The notes under the pieces: generated by a model
Databases searched by the model: none
Seen by the model: only the letters and a program-made list of their open reading frames with translations
What the model was told of the DNA's origin: nothing
Assembly: GCA_016342755.1 (NCBI GenBank)
Contig: JAEINS010000004.1
Coordinates: 62,001-126,000 of the forward strand
Direction: 5' to 3'
DNA length: 64,000 nucleotides
Source: Melioribacteraceae bacterium
GTDB taxonomy: Bacteria; Bacteroidota; Ignavibacteria; Ignavibacteriales; Melioribacteraceae
Part shown: positions 27,477 through 36,931 of the stretch, in pieces
How the letters are laid out: each line of letters begins with the position of its first letter
How positions within the stretch are numbered: the stretch's first letter is position 1
Position numbers and translations under genes: made by a program

Positions 27477-28514
27477 CTAAATATTTTGATGTGATAAATA
27501 CATTAAGTTCGATAATTTATATAAAAGTCTTGCCCCGACATTTGCATCCCATTCGTCCTCACCCGGAGCAACTTCACAAAGATCAAATCCTATTATTTTT
27601 TTACCAGATTCAACAACAGATTTAATGAGAAAAACAGCTTCATTAAAACTTAATCCGCCTGGAACCGGTGTTCCGGTATTTGGGCAAAGTGCCTGATCAA
27701 GTCCGTCAATATCAAAACTTATATAAACTTTTCCCGGAAGTTTTGATATTATGCGTCTGCATTGTTCAAACCAGCTAATACCGATAAAACTATTTTCCTT
27801 TAACTTATAATCATATTCAATTATTAGTTTCTCATTCTCTTCGGCTAGAGTTGCTTCCTCGTCACATATATCCCTAATTCCTACATGAACAATTTTTTTT
27901 ACGCTTTCTAAATTCATTGCATTGTACATTATAGAAGCGTGTGAATTCTCGAATCCTTCGTAAGCTTCTCTCAGATCGGCATGAGCGTCAATTTGCAGAA
28001 TTCCAAATTCATTATGCTTTTCAGACAAAGCTTTAATCAGCCCCAGAGGAACACTATGATCTCCGCCAACTACTCCCACCAGCTTTTCAGAATCTATAGC
28101 CGCTCTACATTTTTCATAAAGCCAATCGTTAATTTCTTCAGAACCACGATTAACTTCGCTTAACGCTTCTCTAACTGCTAAATCGGATGCGGAGCCGCCA
28201 CGCTCAAGATGGTTAATTACTTTCTCAGCTTCCGAACGGAGCCAAATACTTTTGGTCAGTATTTCATCAGAGACTGGATCAGTTCCGATACCAAATTCCC
28301 ATGCATTGGGAATTTCGGGATCAAAAAAATCGAGCTGGGTTGAAGCTTCTAAAATTGCCTTTGGTCCCTGTGAAGAACCGGCGTTATATGATGTTGTTAC
28401 ATCCCATGGAACTGAAACAAGCAGTATATTTGATTCATCCGGTGTATAGGGAAATCCAAAATAATTTCCATTTGGAATTCCCACTCCACTGGGATCAAAC
28501 TTTTTATTTTTCAT
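27477..28514 (-). CDS. speB: agmatinase / ureohydrolase
   Basis: A manganese ureohydrolase of 345 residues with all metal-binding motifs: [19 protein letters not shown] and [13 protein letters not shown] (Asp-x-Asp), then [12 protein letters not shown] near the C-terminus. The position after the SpeD-SpeE gene makes agmatine, giving putrescine and urea, the likely substrate; arginine or formiminoglutamate cannot be excluded by motifs. ATG 28514 is chosen over the TTG one codon before it, and lies inside the end of the speD-speE gene (11-nt overlap), so the two are translationally coupled. It is about 30 residues longer than E. coli SpeB. Confidence 0.87.
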   Translation of the reverse strand: MKNKKFDPSGVGIPNGNYFGFPYTPDESNILLVSVPWDVTTSYNAGSSQGPKAILEASTQLDFFDPEIPNAWEFGIGTDPVSDEILTKSIWLRSEAEKVINHLERGGSASDLAVREALSEVNRGSEEINDWLYEKCRAAIDSEKLVGVVGGDHSVPLGLIKALSEKHNEFGILQIDAHADLREAYEGFENSHASIMYNAMNLESVKKIVHVGIRDICDEEATLAEENEKLIIEYDYKLKENSFIGISWFEQCRRIISKLPGKVYISFDIDGLDQALCPNTGTPVPGGLSFNEAVFLIKSVVESGKKIIGFDLCEVAPGEDEWDANVGARLLYKLSNLMYLSHQNI

Positions 28515-29787
28515 CAAGCATCTCTTTTACATAATTTGGCAAAGCAAATGCCGCTGAATGAATTGCGCTGTTGTAATATTTTAAAGCATGTTTAGCTTCA
28601 AAGGCTTTTGCAGATTCAAGATCAAACCGCGATGCTTTTATCTCACCATTCGAAGATATTTGAAAACTCCATGTTCCCGATGGATAAGTAGGAATATGGA
28701 ATAACAGTGTTTCAACTTTATCTTTCCCGAATATTCTTTTGAAACATTTATTCAATTCAACAAAAGCATGTTTGTTAAATAGAGGTGATTCGCCTTGCGC
28801 AACTAACAATCCATTTGCCTTTAATGCTTTTTTACAGCTCCAGAAAAATGCTTCTGAGAATAGACCTTTAGCTGGTCCAACCGGATCCGAACCGTCTATA
28901 ACTATTAAATCGTAGGAGTCTTCTTCTGCTTCAGAAACAAATTTAATTCCGTCTTCAATTTTCAGATCAAGTTTAGGATGATCAAAACTTTGTGATAGTT
29001 GAGGCATATAAAGCTTAGATGCTTCTACAACTAATTCATCAATTTCAACCATTGTAACTTTTTCAACCGATTCATGTTTCAAAATTTCACGGACAGTTCC
29101 GCCATCACCACCACCAATTACCAGAACATTTTTAATGTTCCCATGAGCAAGAAGTGCCGGATGACTAATCATTTCATGGTAATGAAATTCATCTTTTTCA
29201 GTACACATAAACATATTATCTATTGCTAAAGTTCTGCCATACTCGCATGTATCAAAAACTTTTACACGCTGGAATTCTGATTTCTTGTCGTAATGCATAT
29301 CGCCGGTATATCTAAGTGATAACGCCTGGTTCTCATCTTTATCAGTAAACCAGAGGTTTCTGGTATACATACCCGGGTTAACATGTTTTTTGGCGTCTTC
29401 ACGCATTCCTTTTAAATCAAATTCCATTCTGGTTAAAAGATTAACAGCACCACGTTTCAATTCTAACGCGGAATAATTTTGCGCATTAAAGATTTTTTTT
29501 AAGTGATCAAATGCAATCCATGTATCAACGCCATCACCGCATGTAAAAAGGTCAACAGCAGCATAACCGTATTCCGGCCAGGTATGAATAGCTAAATGAC
29601 TTTCCTGAATTACTACTACTCCCGAAACACCATAAGGTGAAAAATGATGAAATGTTGAATTAATAACTGTAGCACCGGATTTCTGTGCTGCTTCAACCAT
29701 TTCTTTTTCAATTACCGAAACATTATTCATTATTTCAGGAGTGCATCCTGAAAACTCAACTAAAATGTGTTGTCCTAACGCTGCCAT
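28504..29787 (-). CDS. speDE: fused AdoMet decarboxylase - spermidine synthase
   Basis: One 427-residue chain carries two polyamine enzymes. Residues 1-120 are a class 1b AdoMet decarboxylase: [17 protein letters not shown] has the Glu62-Ser63 self-cleavage site that makes the pyruvoyl group, with His68 and Cys83 (DLFTCGDG) at the positions known for Thermotoga SpeD. Residues about 145-427 are spermidine synthase: [16 protein letters not shown] binds decarboxylated AdoMet, [13 protein letters not shown] follows, and [12 protein letters not shown] carries the catalytic Asp. Together they make decarboxylated AdoMet and transfer its aminopropyl group to putrescine. The SD is AGGAAAAGAG. Ser63 cleavage would release a short beta chain and leave the synthase on the alpha chain. 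Confidence 0.93.
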   Translation of the reverse strand: MAALGQHILVEFSGCTPEIMNNVSVIEKEMVEAAQKSGATVINSTFHHFSPYGVSGVVVIQESHLAIHTWPEYGYAAVDLFTCGDGVDTWIAFDHLKKIFNAQNYSALELKRGAVNLLTRMEFDLKGMREDAKKHVNPGMYTRNLWFTDKDENQALSLRYTGDMHYDKKSEFQRVKVFDTCEYGRTLAIDNMFMCTEKDEFHYHEMISHPALLAHGNIKNVLVIGGGDGGTVREILKHESVEKVTMVEIDELVVEASKLYMPQLSQSFDHPKLDLKIEDGIKFVSEAEEDSYDLIVIDGSDPVGPAKGLFSEAFFWSCKKALKANGLLVAQGESPLFNKHAFVELNKCFKRIFGKDKVETLLFHIPTYPSGTWSFQISSNGEIKASRFDLESAKAFEAKHALKYYNSAIHSAAFALPNYVKEMLDEK

Positions 29788-29955
29788 CTCTTTTCCTATA
29801 AATTTTTATATGTTATAATTACATTTATCAATTCGGGCGAAATAAAATCAAAAATTAAATTAAAGTCTAGTTATTTGTTTTTAATAACAGCACACCTTTC
29901 GGTTATCGAAAAATGGAACGCAAGATTTACGTTTCATACTATAAATATAATAACT

Positions 29956-30567
29956 TTATAAAATTTTTCTTTTCTCAAATTCTTCAACTAAATTTTCATA
30001 TCCAACAAAATGAATTGCGTCCCAGCCCATTTTACGGGCTCCTTCAGCATACTCAGCTACATCATCAATAAATATGTGCTCTTCCGGCGGAAGCTGTGTA
30101 AATTCCATTACAGACTCATACATTTTTGCTTCCGGTTTGTAAGCACCAACCTCATGAGACAAAACCAGCTTATCAAAATATTTCAGGAATTCATAATTTT
30201 TCCAGCCATACTCTTTATGAATTTCGTTAGTATTCGATAATAAAACAATCTTGTATTTTTCTTTTAGCTTAGGAATTAAAGCCGTCACATCGGTATTCTC
30301 CCAAAACAATTCAGAATATAGTTTGCAAAATTCTTCACGGGTTAATTTATTTTCCGTCCATTCTATCATTATATCCAGAAATTCATCAACACTTAAATCA
30401 TTTTTTTCAAACTTTCTATGCAGATCATAATTTGTTTCGTATCTGTCTACAAATTTATCTCCTAATCCTTCTGAGACCCCGTTCATTTTTTTTCTAGTAA
30501 TACCATAATCAAATGGAATTAAAACACGACCAAGATCAAATACGATAACTGAATATTTACGTTCCAA
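29956..30567 (-). CDS. HAD-superfamily hydrolase, YihX-like
   Basis: A small HAD phosphatase of about 203 residues. Motif I is VIVFDLGRVLI, where the second Asp of the usual DxD is replaced by Gly as in the YihX/alpha-D-glucose-1-phosphatase group; motif II is KIVLLSNTNEIH, the Lys is in GAYKPEAKMYE, and motif IV is EHIFIDDVAEYAEGARKMGW. Start: TTG 30567 has GGGAG 6 nt upstream and gives MERKYSVIVFD; ATG 30573 sits too close to that SD, and TTG 30597 is longer. It lies 168 nt upstream of speDE on the same strand; the intervening DNA has no clear terminator. Substrate unknown. Confidence 0.85.
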   Translation of the reverse strand: MERKYSVIVFDLGRVLIPFDYGITRKKMNGVSEGLGDKFVDRYETNYDLHRKFEKNDLSVDEFLDIMIEWTENKLTREEFCKLYSELFWENTDVTALIPKLKEKYKIVLLSNTNEIHKEYGWKNYEFLKYFDKLVLSHEVGAYKPEAKMYESVMEFTQLPPEEHIFIDDVAEYAEGARKMGWDAIHFVGYENLVEEFEKRKIL

Positions 30568-30641
30568 TAACATCTCCCTGGTAATAGGACTTTTCAAAAT
30601 TAAATTATTAAATTAGCCAGACAAAATTAACATGAGAAGTA

Positions 30642-31307
30642 ATGATAAGCAAGAAAACGAGAGTTAAAATTTGCTGTATCTCATCGGCTGAAGAAGCAAA
30701 AATGGCAATTAATGCGGGTGCTTCACTTTTAGGCTTAGTCTCTGAGATGCCAAGCGGACCCGGTATAATTGATGAAACGCTGATAACTGAAATTGCTGAA
30801 ACAGTTCCTCCCGGAATTGGGACAGTAGTTCTGACAAGTAAAATTAAAGCTGATGAAATAATTGAACAGCAGAAAAAATGTAAAGTCAATACAATTCAGC
30901 TTGTTGATGTTTTGCCTGATGGCGAGCATGAAAAGTTAAAATCGGCACTACCCGGAATTTCTATCATTCAGGTAATTCACGTTAGAGATGAAAGCTCAAT
31001 TGATGAATGTATTAAACTTTCACAGTTTATTGATGCATTTCTTTTAGATTCCGGCAATCCTGATCTGGAGGTTAAAGTTCTAGGCGGAACAGGAAAAACT
31101 CATAATTGGGAAATAAGTAAAAAGATTGTTAAAGCAGTTGAAGTTCCGGTATTCTTAGCCGGCGGATTAAGACCGGATAATGTTCAAGACGCGATTAGAA
31201 AAGTGAGACCATACGGAGTTGATCTTTGCAGCGGAATTAGAACCGATGGGAATTTAGATTTTGAAAAACTTTCGCAATTTATGATAAATGTAGAAAATGT
31301 TATTTAG
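30642..31307 (+). CDS. phosphoribosylanthranilate isomerase-like protein (TrpF-like)
   Basis: A 221-residue TIM barrel. RVKICCISSAEEAKMAI matches the TrpF start KICGIT, with the catalytic Cys kept but the following Gly changed to Cys; FLLDSG contains the expected catalytic Asp; GGTGKTHNWEI and VFLAGGLRPDNV are the phosphate-binding loops; and VDLCSGIRTDG is the C-terminal signature. TrpF isomerises phosphoribosylanthranilate in tryptophan synthesis. No other trp gene is near, so this may be the only TrpF or a paralogue with another sugar-phosphate substrate. Its end overlaps the MFS gene start by 11 nt. Confidence 0.75.
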   Translation: MISKKTRVKICCISSAEEAKMAINAGASLLGLVSEMPSGPGIIDETLITEIAETVPPGIGTVVLTSKIKADEIIEQQKKCKVNTIQLVDVLPDGEHEKLKSALPGISIIQVIHVRDESSIDECIKLSQFIDAFLLDSGNPDLEVKVLGGTGKTHNWEISKKIVKAVEVPVFLAGGLRPDNVQDAIRKVRPYGVDLCSGIRTDGNLDFEKLSQFMINVENVI

Positions 31308-32541
31308 ATTTTCATTATACGGCTTCTTAAAAAATCAAAGATACTTTGAGCCTTTTATAATGTTCTTTTTTCTTGAAAAAGGTTTAAACTTTGCCCAGAT
31401 CGGCATTTTGGTTTCCTTTAGGGAAATTTTTATAAATATACTTGAAATACCAAGCGGCTCATTTGCAGATCTTTATGGACGAAGGTTTTCGATGGTGCTT
31501 TCATTTTCGGCTTACATTATTTCCTTTCTTATTTTTGGATTTTCAAATAACTTAATACCTTTTTTTGCGGCAATGTTTTTCTTTGCAATTGGAGATTCGT
31601 TTAGAACAGGAACTCACAAAGCAATTATATTTAGCTGGCTTCGGAGTCAGAACAGACTTGACGAGAAAACAAAGGTTTACGGCTATACAAGATCGTGGTC
31701 TAAGTTTGGTTCCGCGTTTTCAATAATTATAGCTACTCTTATAATTCTTTTCAAAAATAATTATAACGATCTCTTTTTCTACGCAGCCATACCTTATGCA
31801 GCCGGATTGATAAATTTTATTACTTATCCAAAATCACTTGATGGTGAAAGGTCAAAGCATTTCACTTTATCTGTAATTATTAATCATTTTACTTCTTCAT
31901 TAAAAAAAGCCATTAAAAACAAGCCTTTAAGAAACCTTATGTATGAATCGATGGGTTACGAGGGAACTTTTGCGGCATTAAAAGATTATATTCAGCCAAT
32001 TGTTAAAAGTTTAATAATCAGTTTGCCAATTCTTATTACACTCGAAGAGTCATCAAGAAGCGCAATACTTATTGGAGTTGTTTACTTCATTTTATATTTG
32101 GGTTCTGCTTATTCCAGCCGGTTTTCTCATAAAATTTCAGATCTGGCCGGGAATGAGGAAAAGGGAACACAATTAGTCTGGTTAATCAGCTTTATAGTTT
32201 ATACTTCGTTAATTCCATTATTCTATTTTAAATATTACATTTTTGCAATAGTACTATTCATACTGCTTCATATATTGCAAAACTTCTGGCGACCAATGCA
32301 CATAAGCCGATTTGACAGTCATTCTACTGAAAAAGAAGGTGCCGTAATTTTATCGATAGAGAGTCAGTCAAAATCATTTGCTACCGCTATTCTCGCGCCT
32401 ATATTTGGATTTCTAATCGACTTCTCTATTTCGTTCAGTATTGGCGGTGAATTTTGGCTGATAGCAATTTGTGCATCCGCAATTTCAGTATTCTTTTATA
32501 TAAGATCTGCAAAAAGGAACAGACCCGGTTTTAATCATTAA
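31297..32541 (+). CDS. major facilitator superfamily transporter
   Basis: A 414-residue inner-membrane protein with about twelve predicted spans. The loop after the second span, SGSFADLYGRRFSMVLSF, is the MFS motif A (G-x-x-x-D-x-x-G-R-R). Substrate-binding residues cannot be assigned; the sequence is closer to multidrug/unknown MFS permeases than to sugar carriers. It overlaps the TrpF-like gene, so the two are coupled, and converges on the fucose-isomerase-like gene with an 11-nt overlap of the coding ends. Confidence 0.85.
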   Translation: MLFRFSLYGFLKNQRYFEPFIMFFFLEKGLNFAQIGILVSFREIFINILEIPSGSFADLYGRRFSMVLSFSAYIISFLIFGFSNNLIPFFAAMFFFAIGDSFRTGTHKAIIFSWLRSQNRLDEKTKVYGYTRSWSKFGSAFSIIIATLIILFKNNYNDLFFYAAIPYAAGLINFITYPKSLDGERSKHFTLSVIINHFTSSLKKAIKNKPLRNLMYESMGYEGTFAALKDYIQPIVKSLIISLPILITLEESSRSAILIGVVYFILYLGSAYSSRFSHKISDLAGNEEKGTQLVWLISFIVYTSLIPLFYFKYYIFAIVLFILLHILQNFWRPMHISRFDSHSTEKEGAVILSIESQSKSFATAILAPIFGFLIDFSISFSIGGEFWLIAICASAISVFFYIRSAKRNRPGFNH

Positions 32542-33799
32542 TCATATTGAATTGTATATTAGTATAACGGCAGAAATCTTTCAATTCATCAGTTATATCG
32601 CCATATACAATAACCTGATGATTCCCAACCGCGTGATCAAGCCACGAATCAACATTACCATCCAACGCAACTACAACCTGTGTCCGGCACAAAGCTTTCT
32701 CTTTCATATCCGTTTCAATAATACGCCCTGTTGTGCATAACATTTTTTCGAAGTTGCCGCCAACCCTAAAAATTGTTACTTCACCTCTTTTCATAGGACC
32801 CTGAATGGCGGTACTTAAATCTGATTCCATGTGCGAAACCAATTCGCTTTCTGAAAGATCGGATAACATTTTTATAGGAACTGTGCAGTGCGCCAAAACT
32901 AATAGATTAGATTTTCTGTCGATTGAGGAAGGATTTGCCATCCAGCAAGGTTTATCAGTTATGTATGAACCTATCATCATTGTGAAAGTCGTTAACAGAT
33001 CACCTTCGCAACCGGTTACTATTTCATCATCGTTGCACATGCTAACGCCCATACACGCAGTATAATTGTACGGAAGCAGATCGAAACATTTTATTGTCAT
33101 TGAATTGAGATTGTATTCTTTAATTATAGTTTTTAAAGCAAGATATACTTTAGAAGAGTTTAGTAAGTCTGTTTCGCTAACAGAAATTTTATTGAATTTT
33201 TTCTTAAGATTTCTGGAAACCTTTAAACCGTCTTTATCAGAAACCTGATTAACATATTCCGGGATTTTATTTATATCAATATTTACTAATTTTGTTTTAA
33301 AATGACTGATTGATTTTTTCCCTCTTGAAGTTAGCAGCCATGGAGATGCCTCTCCAATCATTCCAAGATTAGCCGAGTTAACTTTTTCTATTGTATTTGT
33401 AACTTTTACAAAACGCTCAATTTCTTTAGATAATTCTTTTATATTATCTGAATAAAAAAGTTTAACAGGATTATCTTCTTTTAAAACCGCGTAAACTTCA
33501 ATTGAAGCAGCCAGTGAATTACTCTTAGGATAAGCCCACATAAGAACCGGTTTATTAACTACATTTATTACAGAGTCTATTATTTCTTCCGTTCCGCCGC
33601 TTGATACAAATATAACCAGCGATGAATATTTATTTAGCTCACTTGTAAAATGCTTTTCCGCTGTTTTGGCATCATTAAAATATCCTGCAAATGCTAAAAG
33701 ATTATTCTTGCTCATAATCTGATCAACATTTTTATGTGCTCTTTTTTCAGCTTCCAAAACTGTTTCAAGTGCTGAATGAACAACTAATAAACCCGTCAT
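32531..33799 (-). CDS. L-fucose/L-arabinose isomerase-like protein
   Basis: A 422-residue protein whose two N-terminal domains read as Rossmann-like (VIFVSSGGTEEIIDSVINV, MWAYPKSNSLAASIEVY) and whose C-terminal part has the isomerase layout: SMTIKCFDLLPY, MGVSMCNDDEIVTGCEGDLL with the metal Glu/Asp, and near the end a His of the DHAVGNHQVIVYGDI block. These features place it in the fucose/arabinose isomerase superfamily, many members of which have unknown sugars. It is a single gene on the minus strand with a terminator upstream of it. Confidence 0.75.
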   Translation of the reverse strand: MTGLLVVHSALETVLEAEKRAHKNVDQIMSKNNLLAFAGYFNDAKTAEKHFTSELNKYSSLVIFVSSGGTEEIIDSVINVVNKPVLMWAYPKSNSLAASIEVYAVLKEDNPVKLFYSDNIKELSKEIERFVKVTNTIEKVNSANLGMIGEASPWLLTSRGKKSISHFKTKLVNIDINKIPEYVNQVSDKDGLKVSRNLKKKFNKISVSETDLLNSSKVYLALKTIIKEYNLNSMTIKCFDLLPYNYTACMGVSMCNDDEIVTGCEGDLLTTFTMMIGSYITDKPCWMANPSSIDRKSNLLVLAHCTVPIKMLSDLSESELVSHMESDLSTAIQGPMKRGEVTIFRVGGNFEKMLCTTGRIIETDMKEKALCRTQVVVALDGNVDSWLDHAVGNHQVIVYGDITDELKDFCRYTNIQFNMIND

Positions 33800-33861
33800 A
33801 ATAAAACCCTATGGATTAGTTTTAATGAAAATTGTCTGAATAAATTTAATGAAGTGAAATG

Positions 33862-33894
33862 AAAGATGACATCTTTTTAACAGATGTCATCTTT
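33862..33894 (-). terminator. terminator after the S46 peptidase gene
   Basis: A 13-bp perfect stem (AAAGATGACATCT against AGATGTCATCTTT, 7-nt loop), followed on the minus strand by TTTCATTTCAC. It separates two minus-strand genes. Confidence 0.75.
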
Positions 33895-33906
33895 AAAGAA
33901 AACAAA

Positions 33907-36078
33907 TTATAACTCAACACCCATCTCTTTTAACAGATAGCCGCCATTTCCAATTTTTTGTGTTATCCAAAGAACGTAGCGAATATCAACGCCAATTGAA
34001 CGGCTGTACGATTCATTCCAGGCGTAGTCATTTATAGTCGCTTCAAAAGCACGGTCGAAGTTTACACCAATTAGTTCACCATTTGCGTTTAATATAGGGC
34101 TTCCAGAGTTCCCGCCGGTTGTATCCATATTGTACAAAATTGCTACCGGAACACTTCCGAGTTTTTTATCTACAAATCTGCCATAATCTTTAGATTCATA
34201 TAACTCTCTTAGCTGTTCGGGAATTTCATATTCGCCGCCCTGGTTAGCTTTATCTATAACACCGTCCAAAGTTGTTATTGGTGAATAATAAGTCGCATCA
34301 GCAGGTGAATATCCTTTTATATAGCCGTAAGTAAGGCGTAAAGTGGAATTTGCATCTGGAATAAAAGAAGTTTTTTTCCATGCTTTTTTAACCTCAATAA
34401 GCTTAGGCGATAATTTACTTAAAGCACCATCGGCCATATCAGATTCTTCATCCAAAGCATCAAGCTGGGTTTTTAATTCTGATGCAAATGTTAACATCGG
34501 GTCTTCAAATTTTTCAATCTCTTCTATTGGTTTTTCTAACAGAGCTAAAATAAATTCCTTGTCAGTCAGTTTTGTATCTAAAACAACACTGTTTATAAAG
34601 TCCTCAATTTCATCTTCATTAGTAAAATTATTGTTCACTGCCTCAATTTTAACTTCTCCCTCAAAATTTAAGGCTTCCGTTAACATCCTAAAAAGTAGTC
34701 TTTCCTCTAAATCAGGATAATACATTGAAAAAGTTCTATTTAATCTTCCAATAGTTTTTTTAACATTTTCGTCTCTATAAGCTGACTTTCTCTCAAGATT
34801 AGGTTTTTTCATTTCTTCAAGATATGTTAAAAGGAAATTTGAAATATTAAGAGAAGTTGAAAATCTTGTTATTCTGCCAAACCAAAGATTAGCTTCCGCA
34901 TTTTTAAAAATTCCTGAATACACACTATCAATATCACTAAATAATGTAGAATATTTTTCTTTTAAAACATCATCACTATTTATAAACTCAGCAATAGCTT
35001 CTTCTTCAGCAATTTTTTTATCAACCAGACCTATTCTGTTAATGCCAAGCATTTTGCCTCTGTAGTTCTTACTAGTATTAGCGAGACCTTTTTTATAAGA
35101 AGCTACTTCCAATTGAAGAGTTTCATCATCCGCGCTTATATCCTCTAACTGCTCTATAATCCACTCATAAAGATCAGCTATATATGGTAAATGATAGTCT
35201 TGCTGATATTCTAAAAATTGAGATGGAAGATGTCTGTATGTTCTGCCGGGATAACCAAGTATAAATGTGAAATCGCCTTCCTGAACTCCGTTAGGATTAA
35301 CTTTTAAAAACTTTTTAGGTTTGAAAGGAATATTTTCCGCTGAATATTCTGCGGCACTTCCGTCCGGCGCAACATAAGCTCTCATGAATGAGAAATCACC
35401 GGTATGACGAGGCCACATCCAGTTATCAGTTTCTCCTCCAAAATTGCCTATTGATTGCGGCGGTGCATATACTAACCGCACATCTTTAATTATTCTATAC
35501 TTAAATAAAACGTAAGTCTGACCTAAAAACATTTCTGAAACTCTTGCTTCAATTGAGTTTTCTTCATCATTAGCTTCTTCAGCTAGTTCACGCATTTTTT
35601 TTCCAATTTCTCTTGATCTTTCTGCCAGATCTTCAATATCTGCCACGGCTTCAAGAATTTCCTCTGATACATCTTTATAAGATTCCATAATCCTTACAGT
35701 ATATCCTTTAGCCGGAATCTCCTCGCTTTTATCTTTAGCTACAAATCCGTCACTTAAAAAATTAGTTTCGGGTGTACTTGCTCTGCTAATTGCCCCAAAC
35801 GCACAATGATGATTTGTGATCACAAGTCCGTCTTCAGAAACAAAAGAACCGGTACATCCGCCTATGTTTACAAGTGCATCAATTAAACTAGTTCCGTTAG
35901 GATTGTATAATTCTTGCGGATCAATTTTTAATCCAGCCTTTACCAGATCAAGTTTTCCAACTTCGCTAAGCGGGTACATCCCTTCTTCCGGCGCCGAAGG
36001 AAACATTCCCATAAAAAGGATTACCAAAACAGCGGCTAGAACTGTTACATATTTAGACTTCCTAATTGATTTTTTCAT
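33907..36078 (-). CDS. S46 family dipeptidyl-peptidase (DPP7/DPP11 type)
   Basis: A 723-residue exported serine peptidase that removes dipeptides from the N-terminus of oligopeptides. After the signal peptide and a basic start, the chymotrypsin-like part gives VITNHHCAFG (His91) and TGGNSGSPI (Ser658), separated by the long helical insert typical of S46. Residue Arg676 in VNFDRAFEA lies where DPP11 has its Arg that reads Asp/Glu at P1, while DPP7 has Gly, so an acidic preference is the better guess. The enzyme supports growth on peptides. It is transcribed alone, with terminator downstream. Confidence 0.93.
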   Translation of the reverse strand: MKKSIRKSKYVTVLAAVLVILFMGMFPSAPEEGMYPLSEVGKLDLVKAGLKIDPQELYNPNGTSLIDALVNIGGCTGSFVSEDGLVITNHHCAFGAISRASTPETNFLSDGFVAKDKSEEIPAKGYTVRIMESYKDVSEEILEAVADIEDLAERSREIGKKMRELAEEANDEENSIEARVSEMFLGQTYVLFKYRIIKDVRLVYAPPQSIGNFGGETDNWMWPRHTGDFSFMRAYVAPDGSAAEYSAENIPFKPKKFLKVNPNGVQEGDFTFILGYPGRTYRHLPSQFLEYQQDYHLPYIADLYEWIIEQLEDISADDETLQLEVASYKKGLANTSKNYRGKMLGINRIGLVDKKIAEEEAIAEFINSDDVLKEKYSTLFSDIDSVYSGIFKNAEANLWFGRITRFSTSLNISNFLLTYLEEMKKPNLERKSAYRDENVKKTIGRLNRTFSMYYPDLEERLLFRMLTEALNFEGEVKIEAVNNNFTNEDEIEDFINSVVLDTKLTDKEFILALLEKPIEEIEKFEDPMLTFASELKTQLDALDEESDMADGALSKLSPKLIEVKKAWKKTSFIPDANSTLRLTYGYIKGYSPADATYYSPITTLDGVIDKANQGGEYEIPEQLRELYESKDYGRFVDKKLGSVPVAILYNMDTTGGNSGSPILNANGELIGVNFDRAFEATINDYAWNESYSRSIGVDIRYVLWITQKIGNGGYLLKEMGVEL

Positions 36079-36292
36079 ACAACTATCCTTTCTTAAATAT
36101 TGAATTTTCTCAAAATTATTTTATACGAAGATATAAAAAACCCTAATAAATTATCTCAAGTCATTAAAAATTTAATCAATTTCATTTTAAATATAGTTTT
36201 ATCTAAAAAAATATTTTTGAAGACAAATATCATTATATTCACTTTGATGACCAAATTACATAAAACCATCTAGCAAAAAATGAGAAATAAAC

Positions 36293-36862
36293 ATGGCTTT
36301 TAGTACAAAAATTTACACTGACTTAAAGGAAAGTAAGATTGATTGGAAAGTTATTGCTTCTTTTATACCAATTGCATTTATCACATATATCTTCCATGAA
36401 TTTGGACATTGGACTTTGGGAGAATTGTTAGGAAATGATATGACATTAAGTCTAAATAATTCAACTCCTAAAAGTGGACATTTTATTAATGAATCCGATG
36501 CTTTATGGTCTGCAATCGGCGGACCAATTTTTACAATTACCCAGGGATTAATATTTCTATTGATCACTTGGAAAACCAAATCTAGTATTGCTTATTCAAT
36601 TATTTTCTTTGCTGTTTTTTCACGCTTTTTCTCAATTTTTTTTGGTGGAATTAACATGCAAGACGAAGCAAGAATTGCTTCGATGTTAGGAATAAATAAA
36701 TACTTGATTACAGCAATTGTCTTATCAATACTTTTTTTAATAGTGTGGAAAGCTAATCAAATTATGAAATTAAATTTAAAAGCTTCGGGATATTACACTG
36801 TTTTAGGAGTTTTTGCCATGCTTATTGTAATAGGAGTTAATGAATTAATAATGATAAAATAG
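36293..36862 (+). CDS. membrane protein with HExxH motif, M50-like
   Basis: A 189-residue integral membrane protein with about five spans. The second contains YIFHEFGHWTLGEL (His35, Glu36, His39), a zinc-metalloprotease motif in the place used by site-2 proteases, and IGGPIF follows at about residue 75. The second Asp ligand motif (NxxPxxxLDG) is not visible, so catalysis is uncertain. SD is weak. Its neighbours are an S46 peptidase (divergent) and an AlkD-like gene, with no operon link. It may be a small member of the M50 group or a non-catalytic relative. Confidence 0.6.
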   Translation: MAFSTKIYTDLKESKIDWKVIASFIPIAFITYIFHEFGHWTLGELLGNDMTLSLNNSTPKSGHFINESDALWSAIGGPIFTITQGLIFLLITWKTKSSIAYSIIFFAVFSRFFSIFFGGINMQDEARIASMLGINKYLITAIVLSILFLIVWKANQIMKLNLKASGYYTVLGVFAMLIVIGVNELIMIK

Positions 36863-36931
36863 AGAACAACTGATCGTAAAAATAAACAGAGTATATTTGG
36901 CAATAAATAAAACTAATTGAAAGGATTCATT

